The notes under the pieces were generated by a model. That model was not told where the DNA came from and ran no database searches. It saw only the letters and a program-made list of their open reading frames with translations. This document shows positions 7,567 to 19,193 of a stretch of DNA of 64,000 nucleotides, piece after piece. Within the stretch, counting starts at the first letter, position 1; each line of letters opens with the position of its first letter. This stretch comes from Pseudoxanthomonas dokdonensis (lineage in GTDB: Bacteria; Pseudomonadota; Gammaproteobacteria; Xanthomonadales; Xanthomonadaceae), in the NCBI RefSeq assembly GCF_001431405.1, contig NZ_LDJL01000005.1:224488-288487 (forward strand), given 5' to 3'. The translations under genes were made by a program, and so were the position numbers.

Positions 7567-10500
7567 ATGCCTAAATTCTTCATCGAACACCCGGTATTTG
7601 CCTGGGTGGTGGCGATCCTGATATCGCTGACCGGGGTCATCGCCATCCTCAACCTGGGCGTGGAGTCGTATCCCAGCATCGCCCCGCCACAGGTCACGGT
7701 CAGTGCCAGCTATCCCGGCGCCAGTGCCGACACCACTGAAAAAGCGGTGACCCAGATCATCGAGCAGCAGCTGACCGGCATCGATCACCTCCTATACTTC
7801 AGCTCGTCGTCCAGCTCCAGCGGCCGCGCCAACATCACCCTGACCTTCGAAACCGGTACCGATCCGGACATCGCCCAGGTCCAGGTGCAGAACAAAGTCG
7901 CCCTGGCGACCCCGCGCCTGCCGACCGAGGTAACCCAGCAGGGCGTGGTGGTGGCCAAGGCCAACGCCGGCTTCCTGATGGTGGTGGCGCTGAAATCCGA
8001 AAACACCAGCATCGACCGCGATGCGCTGAATGACATCGTCGGTTCGCGCGTACTCGACCAGATCTCACGCGTGCCTGGCGTCGGCAGCACCCAGCAGTTC
8101 GGTGCCGAGTACGCGATGAATATCTGGCTGGACCCGGACAAGCTGCGCGGTTTCAACCTGGCCGCCAGTGAAGTGCTGGCCGCCGTGCGCGCACAGAACG
8201 TGCAGTTCGCCGCCGGTGCGATTGGTGGCGACCCGGCCCCCAGCGACCAGGCCATTACCGCGACGGTGTCGGCCGAAGGCCGTTTCAGTTCGCCGGAACA
8301 GTTCGAGAACATCATCCTGCGCGCCAACAGCGATGGCACCACGGTGCAGCTGAAGGACGTGGCCCGGGTTGCGTTCGGCGCTTCCAATTACGGCTTCGAC
8401 ACCCAGTACAACGGTGTGCCGACCGGTGCCTTCGCGATCCAGCTGCTGCCCGGCGCCAATGCGCTGAACGTGGCCGAGGCGGTGTCGGCGAAGATGGACG
8501 AACTGCAGGCGACCTTCCCGCAGGGCGTCACCTGGTTCTCGCCGTATGACAGCACCGCGTTCGTCAAGATCTCGATCGAGGAAGTGGTCAAGACCCTGAT
8601 CGAGGCGATCGTGCTGGTGTTCCTGGTGATGCTGATCTTCCTGCAGAACCTGCGCGCGACCATCATCCCGACCCTGGTCATCCCGGTAGCGTTGCTGGGC
8701 ACCTTCCTCGGCATGACCGTCATCGGCTTCACCATCAACCAGCTGACCCTGTTCGCGATGGTGCTGGCGATCGGCATCGTGGTCGACGACGCCATCGTCG
8801 TGATCGAGAACGTCGAACGCATCATGACCGAAGAGAAGCTGCCGCCGAAGGAAGCCACGCTCAAGGCGATGGGCCAGATCACCGGTGCGGTGATCGCCAT
8901 CACCGTGGTGCTGGCGGCGGTGTTCATCCCCAGCGCGTTGCAAGGTGGCGCGGCCGGTGAGATCTACAAGCAGTTCGCACTGACAATTGCCATCGCGATG
9001 GCGTTCTCGGCGTTCCTGGCCCTGGGTTTCACCCCGGCGCTGTGCGCGACCTTCCTGAAATCGACCCACGATCAAAAGAGCAACTTCGTCTATCGCACCT
9101 TCAACAAGTACTACGACAAGATCGCCGGCACCTATGTCGGCCACATCGGCAGTGCGGTGCGCCATGCGCCGCGCTGGATGGTGATGTTCGTGCTGTTGAC
9201 CGTGCTGTGCGGATTCCTGTTCACCCGCATGCCGGGCAGCTTCCTGCCCGAGGAAGACCAGGGCTATGCGCTGGCCATCGTGCAGTTGCCGCCGGGTGCG
9301 ACCAAGCACCGCACCAACGAGGTGTTCGCGCAGATGCGCGGCATCCTGCAGCAGCAGCCGGAGTTCGAGAGCATGCTGCAGGTGGCCGGTTTCAGCTTCG
9401 TCGGTTCCGGTGAGAACGTCGGCATGGGCTTCATCAAGCTCAAGGACTGGGCCGATCGCGACATCGACGCCACCCAGTTCATCGGCAAGATGAATGGCGC
9501 GTTCTACGGCATCAAGGACGCCGGCATCTTCGTGGTCAACCTGCCGACGGTGAATGGCCTGGGCCAGTTCGGCGGCTTCGACATGTGGCTGCAGGACCGC
9601 TCCGGCGCCGGCCGCCAGGCATTGATGCAGGCGCGCAACATCCTGCTCGGCAAGGCCGCCGAGAAGCAGGACCTGCTGACCGGCGTTCGCCCGAACGGAC
9701 TGGAGGACTCGCCGCAGCTGAAGTTGCACGTCGACCGCCTGCAGGCGCAGTCGATGGGGATGTCGTTGAGCGATATCTACAGTTCGATCCAGCTGATGCT
9801 GGCACCGGTGTACGTCAACGACTTCTTCTACGAAGGCCGCATCAAGCGCGTCAACATGCAGGCCGATGCGAAGTTCCGTACCGATGCCGATTCGCTGAAC
9901 CGCTTCTACACCCCGTCCAAGCTGTCGAACGAGGCCAGCGGCCGCCCGTCGATGATTCCGCTCAACACGGTGGTGACGCCGGAGTGGATCACCGACTCAC
10001 CGTCGCTGTCCCGCTACAACGGCTACTCGGCGGTGGAAATCGTCGGTTCGCAGGTACCCGGACGCAGCTCCGGCGAAGCGATGAACGCCATGGAAGACAT
10101 CGTCAACAACGAATTGCCGCAAGGCTTCGGCTACGACTGGAGCGGCCTGTCCTACCAGGAAATCCTGGCCGGCAATACGGCAACACTGCTGCTGGTGCTG
10201 TCTATCGTGGTGGTGTTCCTGTGTCTGGCCGCGTTGTATGAAAGCTGGTCGATTCCGGTGGCGGTGCTGCTGGTGGTGCCGCTGGGTGTGCTGGGTGCGA
10301 TCGTGTTCGCACTGCTGCGTGGCCTGCCCAATGACATCTATTTCAAGATCGGCCTGATCACGATCATCGGCCTGGCTGCCAAGAACGCGATCCTGATCAT
10401 CGAGTTCGCGGTCGAACAGCGACAGGCGGGCCTGACCCTGCGCGATGCCACCATCGAAGCGGCGCGCCTGCGTTTCCGCCCGATCCTGATGACCTCGTTC

Positions 10501-10728
10501 GCGTTCATCATGGGCGTGTTCCCGATGGCGATTTCCACCGGTGCCGGCGCCAATGCGCGCCACGCCATCGGCACCGGCGTGATCGGCGGGATGATGTTCG
10601 CCACCTTCCTCGGCCTGTTGCTGATCCCGGTGTTCTTCATCGTGGTCCGGCGCATGCTCGGTGACAAGCTGGACGAGCCTTCGAAGGAGTATCTGGCCAG
10701 CCAGAAACCGTCGACCGCCGCCCACTGA
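7567..10728 (+). CDS. RND multidrug efflux pump, HAE1 (AcrB/MexB-like) family
   Basis: This 1,053-residue inner-membrane transporter has the usual length and layout: TM1, a large periplasmic loop, TM2-6, a second large loop, then TM7-12. The proton relay is visible as the Asp pair in IVVDDAIVVIEN (TM4) and the Lys in GLAAKNAILIIEF (TM10). It exports drugs or other amphiphiles through a tripartite complex in exchange for protons. The start has an AAGGAA site. It is nearest in type to SmeE, MexB and AcrB, but the substrate range cannot be read from sequence. No TolC/OprM-type gene follows; a bidirectional terminator closes the operon and the next gene is convergent. Confidence 0.95.
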   Translation: MPKFFIEHPVFAWVVAILISLTGVIAILNLGVESYPSIAPPQVTVSASYPGASADTTEKAVTQIIEQQLTGIDHLLYFSSSSSSSGRANITLTFETGTDPDIAQVQVQNKVALATPRLPTEVTQQGVVVAKANAGFLMVVALKSENTSIDRDALNDIVGSRVLDQISRVPGVGSTQQFGAEYAMNIWLDPDKLRGFNLAASEVLAAVRAQNVQFAAGAIGGDPAPSDQAITATVSAEGRFSSPEQFENIILRANSDGTTVQLKDVARVAFGASNYGFDTQYNGVPTGAFAIQLLPGANALNVAEAVSAKMDELQATFPQGVTWFSPYDSTAFVKISIEEVVKTLIEAIVLVFLVMLIFLQNLRATIIPTLVIPVALLGTFLGMTVIGFTINQLTLFAMVLAIGIVVDDAIVVIENVERIMTEEKLPPKEATLKAMGQITGAVIAITVVLAAVFIPSALQGGAAGEIYKQFALTIAIAMAFSAFLALGFTPALCATFLKSTHDQKSNFVYRTFNKYYDKIAGTYVGHIGSAVRHAPRWMVMFVLLTVLCGFLFTRMPGSFLPEEDQGYALAIVQLPPGATKHRTNEVFAQMRGILQQQPEFESMLQVAGFSFVGSGENVGMGFIKLKDWADRDIDATQFIGKMNGAFYGIKDAGIFVVNLPTVNGLGQFGGFDMWLQDRSGAGRQALMQARNILLGKAAEKQDLLTGVRPNGLEDSPQLKLHVDRLQAQSMGMSLSDIYSSIQLMLAPVYVNDFFYEGRIKRVNMQADAKFRTDADSLNRFYTPSKLSNEASGRPSMIPLNTVVTPEWITDSPSLSRYNGYSAVEIVGSQVPGRSSGEAMNAMEDIVNNELPQGFGYDWSGLSYQEILAGNTATLLLVLSIVVVFLCLAALYESWSIPVAVLLVVPLGVLGAIVFALLRGLPNDIYFKIGLITIIGLAAKNAILIIEFAVEQRQAGLTLRDATIEAARLRFRPILMTSFAFIMGVFPMAISTGAGANARHAIGTGVIGGMMFATFLGLLLIPVFFIVVRRMLGDKLDEPSKEYLASQKPSTAAH

Positions 10729-10748
10729 AGGGCGTCGGTGGCAGGCAC

Positions 10749-10780
10749 AAAAAAGCCCCGGTAAATCCGGGGCTTTTCTT
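10749..10780. terminator. Bidirectional intrinsic terminator
   Basis: A run of A residues, an AGCCCCGG stem, a 5-nt loop, the complementary CCGGGGCT and a T-rich tail form a classic terminator that works on both strands. It lies between the RND pump gene and the convergent acyl-CoA dehydrogenase gene and should serve both. Confidence 0.9.
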
Positions 10781-10812
10781 TGCCTGGGAGAAACTCCCGC
10801 AGCGAACCTGTC

Positions 10813-11961
10813 TCAGCGCAGGCCGGTCTCGTTGCGGGCAATGACCAGACGCTGGATTTCACTGGTGCCTTCGTAGATCTCGGTGATCTTGGCATCGCGG
10901 AAATAGCGCTCCAGCGGCATTTCCTTCGAGTAACCCATGCCGCCGTGGATCTGCACCGCCTGGTGGGTGATCCACATCGCCGCCTCGGAGGCGGTCAACT
11001 TGGCCATTGCCGCTTCGTTGCTGAAGCGCTGGCCCTGGCCCTTGACCCATGCCGCACGCAAGGTCAGCAGCAGCGACGCATCCAGCTTGCACTTCATGTC
11101 GGCAATCTTGGCCTGGGTCATCTGGAAGGTGCCGATCGGCGCCCCGAAGGCCTTGCGGTCCTTGACGTATTCCAGGGTCTTTTCATAGGCTGCGCGGGCA
11201 ATGCCAATAGCCTGCGAGGCAATACCGATGCGGCCGGCATCCAGCACGCCCATGGCGATCTTGAAGCCCTGCCCTTCCTCGCCGAGCACGTCCTCGGCGG
11301 CGACCAGGTAATCCTGGAATTCGATTTCACAGGTGGCCGAGGCACGGATGCCCAGCTTGGGTTCGGTCTTGCCGCGATGGAAGCCGGGCTTGTCGGTATC
11401 AATCAGGAACGCGGTGATGCCGCGCGCGCCCTTGTCGGCGTCGGTCATCGCGAACAGCACGATGTACCTGGCGACAGGACCGGAGGTAATCCAGCTCTTC
11501 TTGCCATTGATGACGAAGCTGCCGTCGGCCTGTTTGACCGCCTTGCAGCGCATCGCGGTGGCATCGGAGCCGGACTGCGGTTCGGTCAGCGCAAACGCGC
11601 CGATGGCGCTGCCTTCGGCAATCGGACGCACGTATTTCTGCTTCTGCTCTTCACTACCCCAGGTCAGTATGCCGTTGCAGAACAGCGAATTGTTGACCGA
11701 CATGATGGTGGAGTGCGCGGCATCGCCAGCGGCAATCTCGACCATCGCCAGCACGTAGGCAACCGGGTCCATGCCGGCGCCGCCGTATTCGGCCGGCACC
11801 TCGATGCCCATCAGACCGTTCTCGCCCAGCAGGCGGATGTTGTCCAGCGGGAACTCGCCCACTTTGTCGAAATGCTCGGCGCTGGGCGCGATCTTTTCCT
11901 GGGCGATACGACGGGCGACGTCCTGTATCAGCAGTTGTTCTTCGGTGAAAGCAAAATCCAC
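10813..11961 (-). CDS. Acyl-CoA dehydrogenase
   Basis: This 382-residue protein has the full length and order of acyl-CoA dehydrogenases: N-terminal helical domain, beta domain (FALTEPQSGSDATAMR) and C-terminal helical domain with the flavin-binding QIHGGMGYSKEMPLERYFRD and the closing EGTSEIQRLVIAR. It transfers electrons from an acyl-CoA to FAD and on to ETF, in fatty-acid or branched-chain amino-acid breakdown. The closing EGTSE fits the catalytic Glu position of short-chain enzymes. I chose the GTG at 11961, preceded by AAGGAA at 7 bp; a longer reading frame upstream lacks such a site. It diverges from the methionine operon. Substrate specificity is not determined. Confidence 0.92.
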   Translation of the reverse strand: MDFAFTEEQLLIQDVARRIAQEKIAPSAEHFDKVGEFPLDNIRLLGENGLMGIEVPAEYGGAGMDPVAYVLAMVEIAAGDAAHSTIMSVNNSLFCNGILTWGSEEQKQKYVRPIAEGSAIGAFALTEPQSGSDATAMRCKAVKQADGSFVINGKKSWITSGPVARYIVLFAMTDADKGARGITAFLIDTDKPGFHRGKTEPKLGIRASATCEIEFQDYLVAAEDVLGEEGQGFKIAMGVLDAGRIGIASQAIGIARAAYEKTLEYVKDRKAFGAPIGTFQMTQAKIADMKCKLDASLLLTLRAAWVKGQGQRFSNEAAMAKLTASEAAMWITHQAVQIHGGMGYSKEMPLERYFRDAKITEIYEGTSEIQRLVIARNETGLR

Positions 11962-12029
11962 GACGGGGTTCCTTGGCGATCTACAAGACCAATATTGTAC
12001 CGGTTGACCATCCGGAAGCGTATGCAGGG

Positions 12030-12075
12030 TTGACCGCACCGGCATGCGAGCCGACAATATCTCTATATCGCGATA
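12030..12075 (+). promoter_or_regulatory. Promoter and palindromic operator of the methionine operon
   Basis: TTGACC (12030-12035) is followed at 17 bp by GACAAT (12053-12058), a plausible promoter. The perfect palindrome TATCGCGATA (12066-12075) lies just downstream, next to the AGGAAG ribosome-binding site of the ArsR-type gene. A repressor bound there would block both initiation and elongation. The palindrome resembles operators of ArsR-type regulators; assigning it to the adjacent regulator is inference. Confidence 0.5.
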
Positions 12076-12086
12076 GGAAGATATTT

Positions 12087-13016
12087 ATGGATCTGGAAGC
12101 TTGGTCGGCGCGGCTGAAAGTCTTCGCCGACGCGACCCGGGTGCGGCTGTTGGCCTTGCTGGAGCGCGAAGAGCTCACCGTGGCCGAGCTGTCGGCCATC
12201 ACCCAGCTGGCGCAGCCTCGGGTATCCACCCATCTGGCCAAGCTGAAAGAAGCTGGACTGGTGCGCGACCGCCGCGCCGGGGTGTCGGCGTATTACCGCT
12301 TCGACGAAGACAACCTGGACCCGGCGCAACGTGAACTTTGGCGCAGTCTGAAAGCCGGCAGCGATGACCCGCTGCTGCGCCAGGATGCCGAACGCGTGCC
12401 ACAGGTGCTTGCCAACCGCGCCGCCGAACAGAACTGGGCCGACAGCGTGGCCGGCGACATGGAGCGGCATTATTCACCCGGCCGCACCTGGGAAGCGCTG
12501 GCACGTACCGCCTTGCCGTTGCTGGAAGCCGGCGACGTGCTGGATATCGCCTCCGGCGACGGCGTGCTGGCCGAACTGGTGTCACCGCATGCCAAACGCT
12601 ATGTCTGTGTCGACACCAGTGCCCGCGTCGTCGCGGCTGCCGGCGAACGGCTGCGCCGCTTCCCCAACGTCGAAGTCCGCGAAGGCGACATGCACGCCCT
12701 GCCCTTCGCCGATGACAGTTTCGATCTGGTGGTGCTGATGCACGCGCTGACCTATTCCAGCAAACCGGCGCAGGCCGTGGCCGAGGCCGCGCGCGTGTTG
12801 CGACCGGATGGACGACTTCTGCTGAGCAGTCTCAGCAAACACGAACACCGCGCCGCGGTCGAAGCCTACGGCCACGTCAATCTCGGCTTCAGTGATCGCG
12901 AACTGCGCAGGTTCGCCGAAAAGGCCGGCCTGCAGGTGGCCAAGGCTGAAGTAGTCACCCGCGAACGTCGCCCGCCCCATTTCGAAGTCATTTCGCTGAC
13001 CGCGGTGAAACCATGA
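12087..13016 (+). CDS. ArsR-family regulator fused to a SAM-dependent methyltransferase domain (SahR-like)
   Basis: This 309-residue protein joins an N-terminal ArsR winged helix (about residues 1-95, with [19 protein letters not shown]) to a class I methyltransferase fold (about 130-300; glycine motif [15 protein letters not shown], later [23 protein letters not shown]). Such fusions placed before metH resemble SahR, which senses S-adenosylhomocysteine through its methyltransferase-like domain and represses methionine genes. No metal-binding Cys motif of classical ArsR is seen. The ATG at 12087 has AGGAAG at 6 bp. Its stop overlaps the metH start by four bases (ATGA), so the two are coupled. 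Whether the methyltransferase domain still has activity is unknown. Confidence 0.85.
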   Translation: MDLEAWSARLKVFADATRVRLLALLEREELTVAELSAITQLAQPRVSTHLAKLKEAGLVRDRRAGVSAYYRFDEDNLDPAQRELWRSLKAGSDDPLLRQDAERVPQVLANRAAEQNWADSVAGDMERHYSPGRTWEALARTALPLLEAGDVLDIASGDGVLAELVSPHAKRYVCVDTSARVVAAAGERLRRFPNVEVREGDMHALPFADDSFDLVVLMHALTYSSKPAQAVAEAARVLRPDGRLLLSSLSKHEHRAAVEAYGHVNLGFSDRELRRFAEKAGLQVAKAEVVTRERRPPHFEVISLTAVKP

Positions 13017-14137
13017 GCACAGCCCCCACCAACCAACTGCCCTGGCTGCATCCGGAGCGGGTGCAGCGCCTGCTGCAGGCCCTGCAGCAACGCATCCTGA
13101 TCATCGACGGTGCGATGGGCACCATGATCCAGCGCCACGGCCTGCAGGAAGCCGATTACCGCGGCGAGCGCTTTGCCGATGGCCGTGACAGCCAGGCACC
13201 GGCGGATGGCCACGTCCACGGCCCGGGCTGCGACCATGCCGCCGCCGGGCAGGATCTGAAAGGCAACAACGATCTGCTGCTGCTGACCCGTCCGGAGGTG
13301 ATTGCAGGCGTCCACAGCGAGTACCTGCGCGCCGGTGCGGATCTGCTGGAAACGAATACTTTCAATGCCACCGCCATCAGCCAGGCCGACTACCAGCTGC
13401 AACACCTGGTCCACGAACTCAACAGGGAGGGCGCGCGTATCGCCCGCCAGTGCTGTGAGGCAATGGAACGCGAGACCCCCGACAGGCCCCGTTTCGTCAT
13501 CGGTGTAATCGGCCCGACCAGTCGCACCGCCTCGATCAGTCCGGACGTCAACGATCCCGGCTACCGCAATACCAGCTTCGACGAGTTGCGCGAAACCTAC
13601 CGGCAGGCCATTGATGGCCTGATCGATGGCGGCGCCGACGTGCTGATGGTGGAAACCATTTTTGACACGCTCAACGCCAAGGCGGCGCTGTATGCCATCG
13701 AAGAAGCCTTCGATGATCGCGGTGGCCGGCTGCCGGTGATGATCTCCGGCACCATTACCGATGCCTCCGGGCGGACCCTGTCCGGACAGACCGCCGAAGC
13801 GTTCTACGCATCGCTGGCGCACAGCAAGCCACTGTCGATTGGGCTCAACTGCGCGCTCGGCGCCAAGGATCTGCGCCCGCATGTCGAAACCCTGGCGACG
13901 ATTGCCGATTGCTACGTCAGCGCCCACCCCAATGCCGGCCTGCCAAACGCCTTTGGCGAGTATGACGAAACGCCCGAGGAGATGGCCGAAACCTTGCGTG
14001 AGTTCGCCCAGTCCGGCCTGCTCAATCTGGTCGGCGGCTGCTGTGGCACCTCGCCCGCGCACATCAAGGCCATCGCCGAGGCAGTGGCCGGGATTGCGCC
14101 ACGGGCGCTGCCACAAAGCCTGGAACGCGCCGCCTGA
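13013..14137 (+). CDS. metH: Methionine synthase, homocysteine-binding part (split MetH, first gene)
   Basis: This 374-residue protein corresponds to the first domain of cobalamin-dependent methionine synthase: [13 protein letters not shown] at the N-terminus and zinc-binding cysteines in GLNCALGA and [11 protein letters not shown]. This domain binds homocysteine through zinc and accepts the methyl group. The folate, B12 and reactivation domains are in the next gene, 47 bp downstream. E. coli MetH carries all domains in one chain of about 1,227 residues; the two proteins here total about 1,268, so the split is complete without loss. The same split is known in Xanthomonas and Stenotrophomonas. 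The start overlaps the stop of the regulator gene. Confidence 0.95.
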   Translation: MSTAPTNQLPWLHPERVQRLLQALQQRILIIDGAMGTMIQRHGLQEADYRGERFADGRDSQAPADGHVHGPGCDHAAAGQDLKGNNDLLLLTRPEVIAGVHSEYLRAGADLLETNTFNATAISQADYQLQHLVHELNREGARIARQCCEAMERETPDRPRFVIGVIGPTSRTASISPDVNDPGYRNTSFDELRETYRQAIDGLIDGGADVLMVETIFDTLNAKAALYAIEEAFDDRGGRLPVMISGTITDASGRTLSGQTAEAFYASLAHSKPLSIGLNCALGAKDLRPHVETLATIADCYVSAHPNAGLPNAFGEYDETPEEMAETLREFAQSGLLNLVGGCCGTSPAHIKAIAEAVAGIAPRALPQSLERAA

Positions 14138-14184
14138 CCGCGGCCAATCCCACTGCATATCGCTGAACTGAAGACCCCCCATCC

Positions 14185-16868
<2,684 letters not shown>

Positions 16869-16869
<1 letters not shown>

Positions 16870-16894
16870 CATTCCGCGCTTGCTCGCGGGATGC
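16869..16894 (+). terminator. Hairpin after the metH operon
   Basis: An imperfect inverted repeat of about 10 bp (one G-T pair) with a 6-nt loop begins at the last base of the metH stop codon. There is no U-run, so this is a weak terminator candidate between metH and the MFS gene. Confidence 0.4.
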
Positions 16895-16952
16895 TGGCCG
16901 TATTCCCGCAATCCAAGCCCTAGCAGGGCGCCTGGCGCCCGCCTGAGATCCG

Positions 16953-18143
16953 ATGACCACTCCCGCCCGCGACACCGTACCGGTGCTGCGCCTGTCCAGC
17001 TTTTATCTGTTCTACTACGCCGCGCTGGGCGCGTTCACGCCGTACTGGAGCCTGTTCCTGTCGGCACGCGGACTCAGCATTACCGCGATCAGCGTGATGA
17101 TGAGCCTGTGGTACGCGACCCGGGTGGTCGCGCCGACTGCCTGGACTTCGCTGGCGGCGGCGGCGCCGCAACCGATCCGCTGGCTGCGCATCGGCTGCGC
17201 GTTGTCGCTGCTCAGCTTCTGCGCCTTCCTGCTGCCGCTGTCGCAGGCATGGATGTATCCGGCGATGGTGGTGTTCTGCTTCTTCTACAACGCGGTCATG
17301 CCCCAGTTTGAAGCCATCACCCTCACCCACCTGGGCAAGGACAGCCATCGCTACGGCCTGATCCGGGTCTGGGGCTCGCTGGGTTTCATCGCCGTGGTGG
17401 TGCTGTTCGGCTGGTTGCTGGAAGGCAATGGCGGCAGCAGCCACGCACTGCTGCTGCCGTGGCTGATGTTGCCGCTGTTCGTGTTGATGCTGGCCTCGGC
17501 CTTCAGCAACCACTATGCCCGTGACATCGGCAAGGCGGACGATGGCGACCACGGGTTCTGGCGCATCGTGCGACGACCGGCGGTGCTGGCGTTCTTCCTG
17601 GCCGCGTTCATGGAGCAGCTTTCATTCGGCCCCTACTACACCTTCTTCTCGGTCTACATGGATCACCACGGTTACCGGACCTCGCTGCTCGGCCTGTTGT
17701 GGACGGTCGGGGTGGTGTTCGAGGTCGGTGTGTTCTTCGTCATCGGCCGCTTCTTCCGCCGCTACGATGCCAGCTGGATGGTGTTGATAGCCCTGCTGAG
17801 TTCAACCGTGCGCTGGGCGGTGACCGCGCTGTTTCCGCAAAACCTGGCGATCATGCTGGTCGCCCAGAGTGCGCATGCGCTTGGCTTCGCAGCGTTCTTC
17901 GCCGCGGCGATGCAGCTGCTTGCCAGCTATTTCCCCGGACGCCTCAACGGCCATGCGCAGGGGTTGTTCTACGGCTTTTCCTCCGGCGTCGGCGGCGTGC
18001 TCGGCGCGTTGATCGCCGGGCAATTATGGAATATCGATCAAGGCCGTACTGCGTTCCTGGCCGCCAGCGGCTTTGCGCTCATCGGCGCGGTGCTGTGTTT
18101 CTTCGCGCTCAGCCTGCCGCTGTTGCGTGCGCGCCGCGGCTGA
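16953..18143 (+). CDS. MFS transporter, HcaT/LacY-like (PPP family)
   Basis: This 396-residue protein has the hydrophobic pattern of a 12-helix major facilitator. It begins with LSSFYLFYYAALGAFTPYWS, like the phenylpropionate-permease (HcaT, MFS_1_like) family of inner-membrane proton symporters. It lies 83 bp after metH on the same strand and could be partly co-transcribed, but its hairpin-bounded position suggests independence. The substrate is unknown; the HcaT name reflects fold similarity and does not prove phenylpropionate uptake. It converges with the DUF2058 gene; the 69-bp gap shows no clear terminator. Confidence 0.85.
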   Translation: MTTPARDTVPVLRLSSFYLFYYAALGAFTPYWSLFLSARGLSITAISVMMSLWYATRVVAPTAWTSLAAAAPQPIRWLRIGCALSLLSFCAFLLPLSQAWMYPAMVVFCFFYNAVMPQFEAITLTHLGKDSHRYGLIRVWGSLGFIAVVVLFGWLLEGNGGSSHALLLPWLMLPLFVLMLASAFSNHYARDIGKADDGDHGFWRIVRRPAVLAFFLAAFMEQLSFGPYYTFFSVYMDHHGYRTSLLGLLWTVGVVFEVGVFFVIGRFFRRYDASWMVLIALLSSTVRWAVTALFPQNLAIMLVAQSAHALGFAAFFAAAMQLLASYFPGRLNGHAQGLFYGFSSGVGGVLGALIAGQLWNIDQGRTAFLAASGFALIGAVLCFFALSLPLLRARRG

Positions 18144-18212
18144 GCCCCATCGCCGAGCTTGATGCGCCGCGTTTACCGCCGTACCGCGTGATCCGAGTCG
18201 CGACCCCGTGCG

Positions 18213-18893
18213 TTACCAGATGAGATCGTCAGGCACCTGATACTGCGGATCCGCGTAAGGATCGTCCTGTACCGGTGCATCGGGATCAATCTTCAGGGCG
18301 ACACTGGGTTCGAAGATCGCCTCGGCCTGCGCCAGCATCGCGGCGCTCACCAGCAGATAGCGGCCATTCTGCTGGACCACGCCCAGCTCACCGGCATTCA
18401 GGGCCTTGAGCTGGGTTTCGGTGACATAGATGCGCTTGATTTTGCCGCCGTAGGGAAAGTGGCGGGCGATCTCGGCAGCGGGATCATTCAATGCCTGATC
18501 CTTCAACAGCAGCTCCAGCCTGGCCTTGGCTTCGCGCCGCAACCTGGCCTGCTCCTGTTTCTGGCGTTCGGCTTCGATGCGCTCATCCTTCTCGCGCTGG
18601 GCGCGGATGGCGTAGGCCTTGGCCAGGTCAATATCTTCACGGGACTTGCCACCACGACGTTGGCCAGCCGCCTGGTCGGGCCTGCCGGATCTACCATCGC
18701 GCGCAGGTCGCGACTGACCCGGCCTGGTCCGAGCATCGTCGGCCTTGCCGTGCTTGCCCGCTTGAGCGCCCGGCTTGCCGGCACCGTGATGGGGCGGTCG
18801 GTTGCCAGCGCGCTTGTTCTCGGGTTTGCGTTCGGGGCGCGGTGCGGGCTTGAAGCCCAGGCCCAGCAGCTGGTCGCGAAGAGAGTCGGTCAT
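18213..18893 (-). CDS. DUF2058 (YaiL-like) nucleoprotein
   Basis: This 226-residue protein matches the DUF2058 family (E. coli YaiL). It starts with the family's SLRDQLLGLGFKP, followed by a very basic, disordered linker (about residues 15-85) and a charged coiled-coil-like helix (about 88-130). The C-terminal domain carries the conserved HFPYGGKIKRIYVTETQ and ends in a PDDLIW tail. The family is described as nucleoid- or polynucleotide-associated but its function is not established. It follows slyX by 75 bp on the same strand and may share the ugd-slyX transcript. Confidence 0.88.
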   Translation of the reverse strand: MTDSLRDQLLGLGFKPAPRPERKPENKRAGNRPPHHGAGKPGAQAGKHGKADDARTRPGQSRPARDGRSGRPDQAAGQRRGGKSREDIDLAKAYAIRAQREKDERIEAERQKQEQARLRREAKARLELLLKDQALNDPAAEIARHFPYGGKIKRIYVTETQLKALNAGELGVVQQNGRYLLVSAAMLAQAEAIFEPSVALKIDPDAPVQDDPYADPQYQVPDDLIW

Positions 18894-18968
18894 ACGGTTG
18901 GCTTTTCAGATACAGGTGCGAAATCAGCAGCGAAGAATGCAGCGGTGCAAGCCGCTGCGGATTTTCCA

Positions 18969-19193
18969 TCAATAATGCGGTGGCGGCGGTTCATCGGCGG
19001 CGTCGGCATACAGCTCGCCGCGCACCTTGCGCAGATCCGACAGCAGGTGCTGCAGCAACTGCGCGTGCCGGTTGCCCTCGGCACGTGCATCGGCCAGCGC
19101 TTCGCTGAGCTCGCCCAGCGCATGCTCCTGGAATGCCAGCCGGGTTTCCAGCTCGACCAGGCGCTCTTCCAGGCTGTCGCCGGGACCGGTCAT
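18969..19193 (-). CDS. slyX: SlyX family protein
   Basis: This 74-residue protein is a short coiled coil of the SlyX family: [24 protein letters not shown] at the N-terminus and a Pro-rich end closing in PPPPHY, typical of SlyX. The family's function is unknown; it is widespread in proteobacteria. Its ATG overlaps the ugd stop codon (ATGA at 19190-19193), so it is translationally coupled to ugd. Length and closing motif make the assignment firm. Confidence 0.88.
   Translation of the reverse strand: MTGPGDSLEERLVELETRLAFQEHALGELSEALADARAEGNRHAQLLQHLLSDLRKVRGELYADAADEPPPPHY

Noticed and set aside
8065..9729. 554-codon minus-strand open frame
   Set aside because: Antisense to the RND pump, with the same low-complexity His/Gln/Arg composition and no recognisable motif.
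12087..13016. Arsenic-sensing ArsR
   Set aside because: No metal-binding cysteine pair is seen and the context is methionine synthesis.
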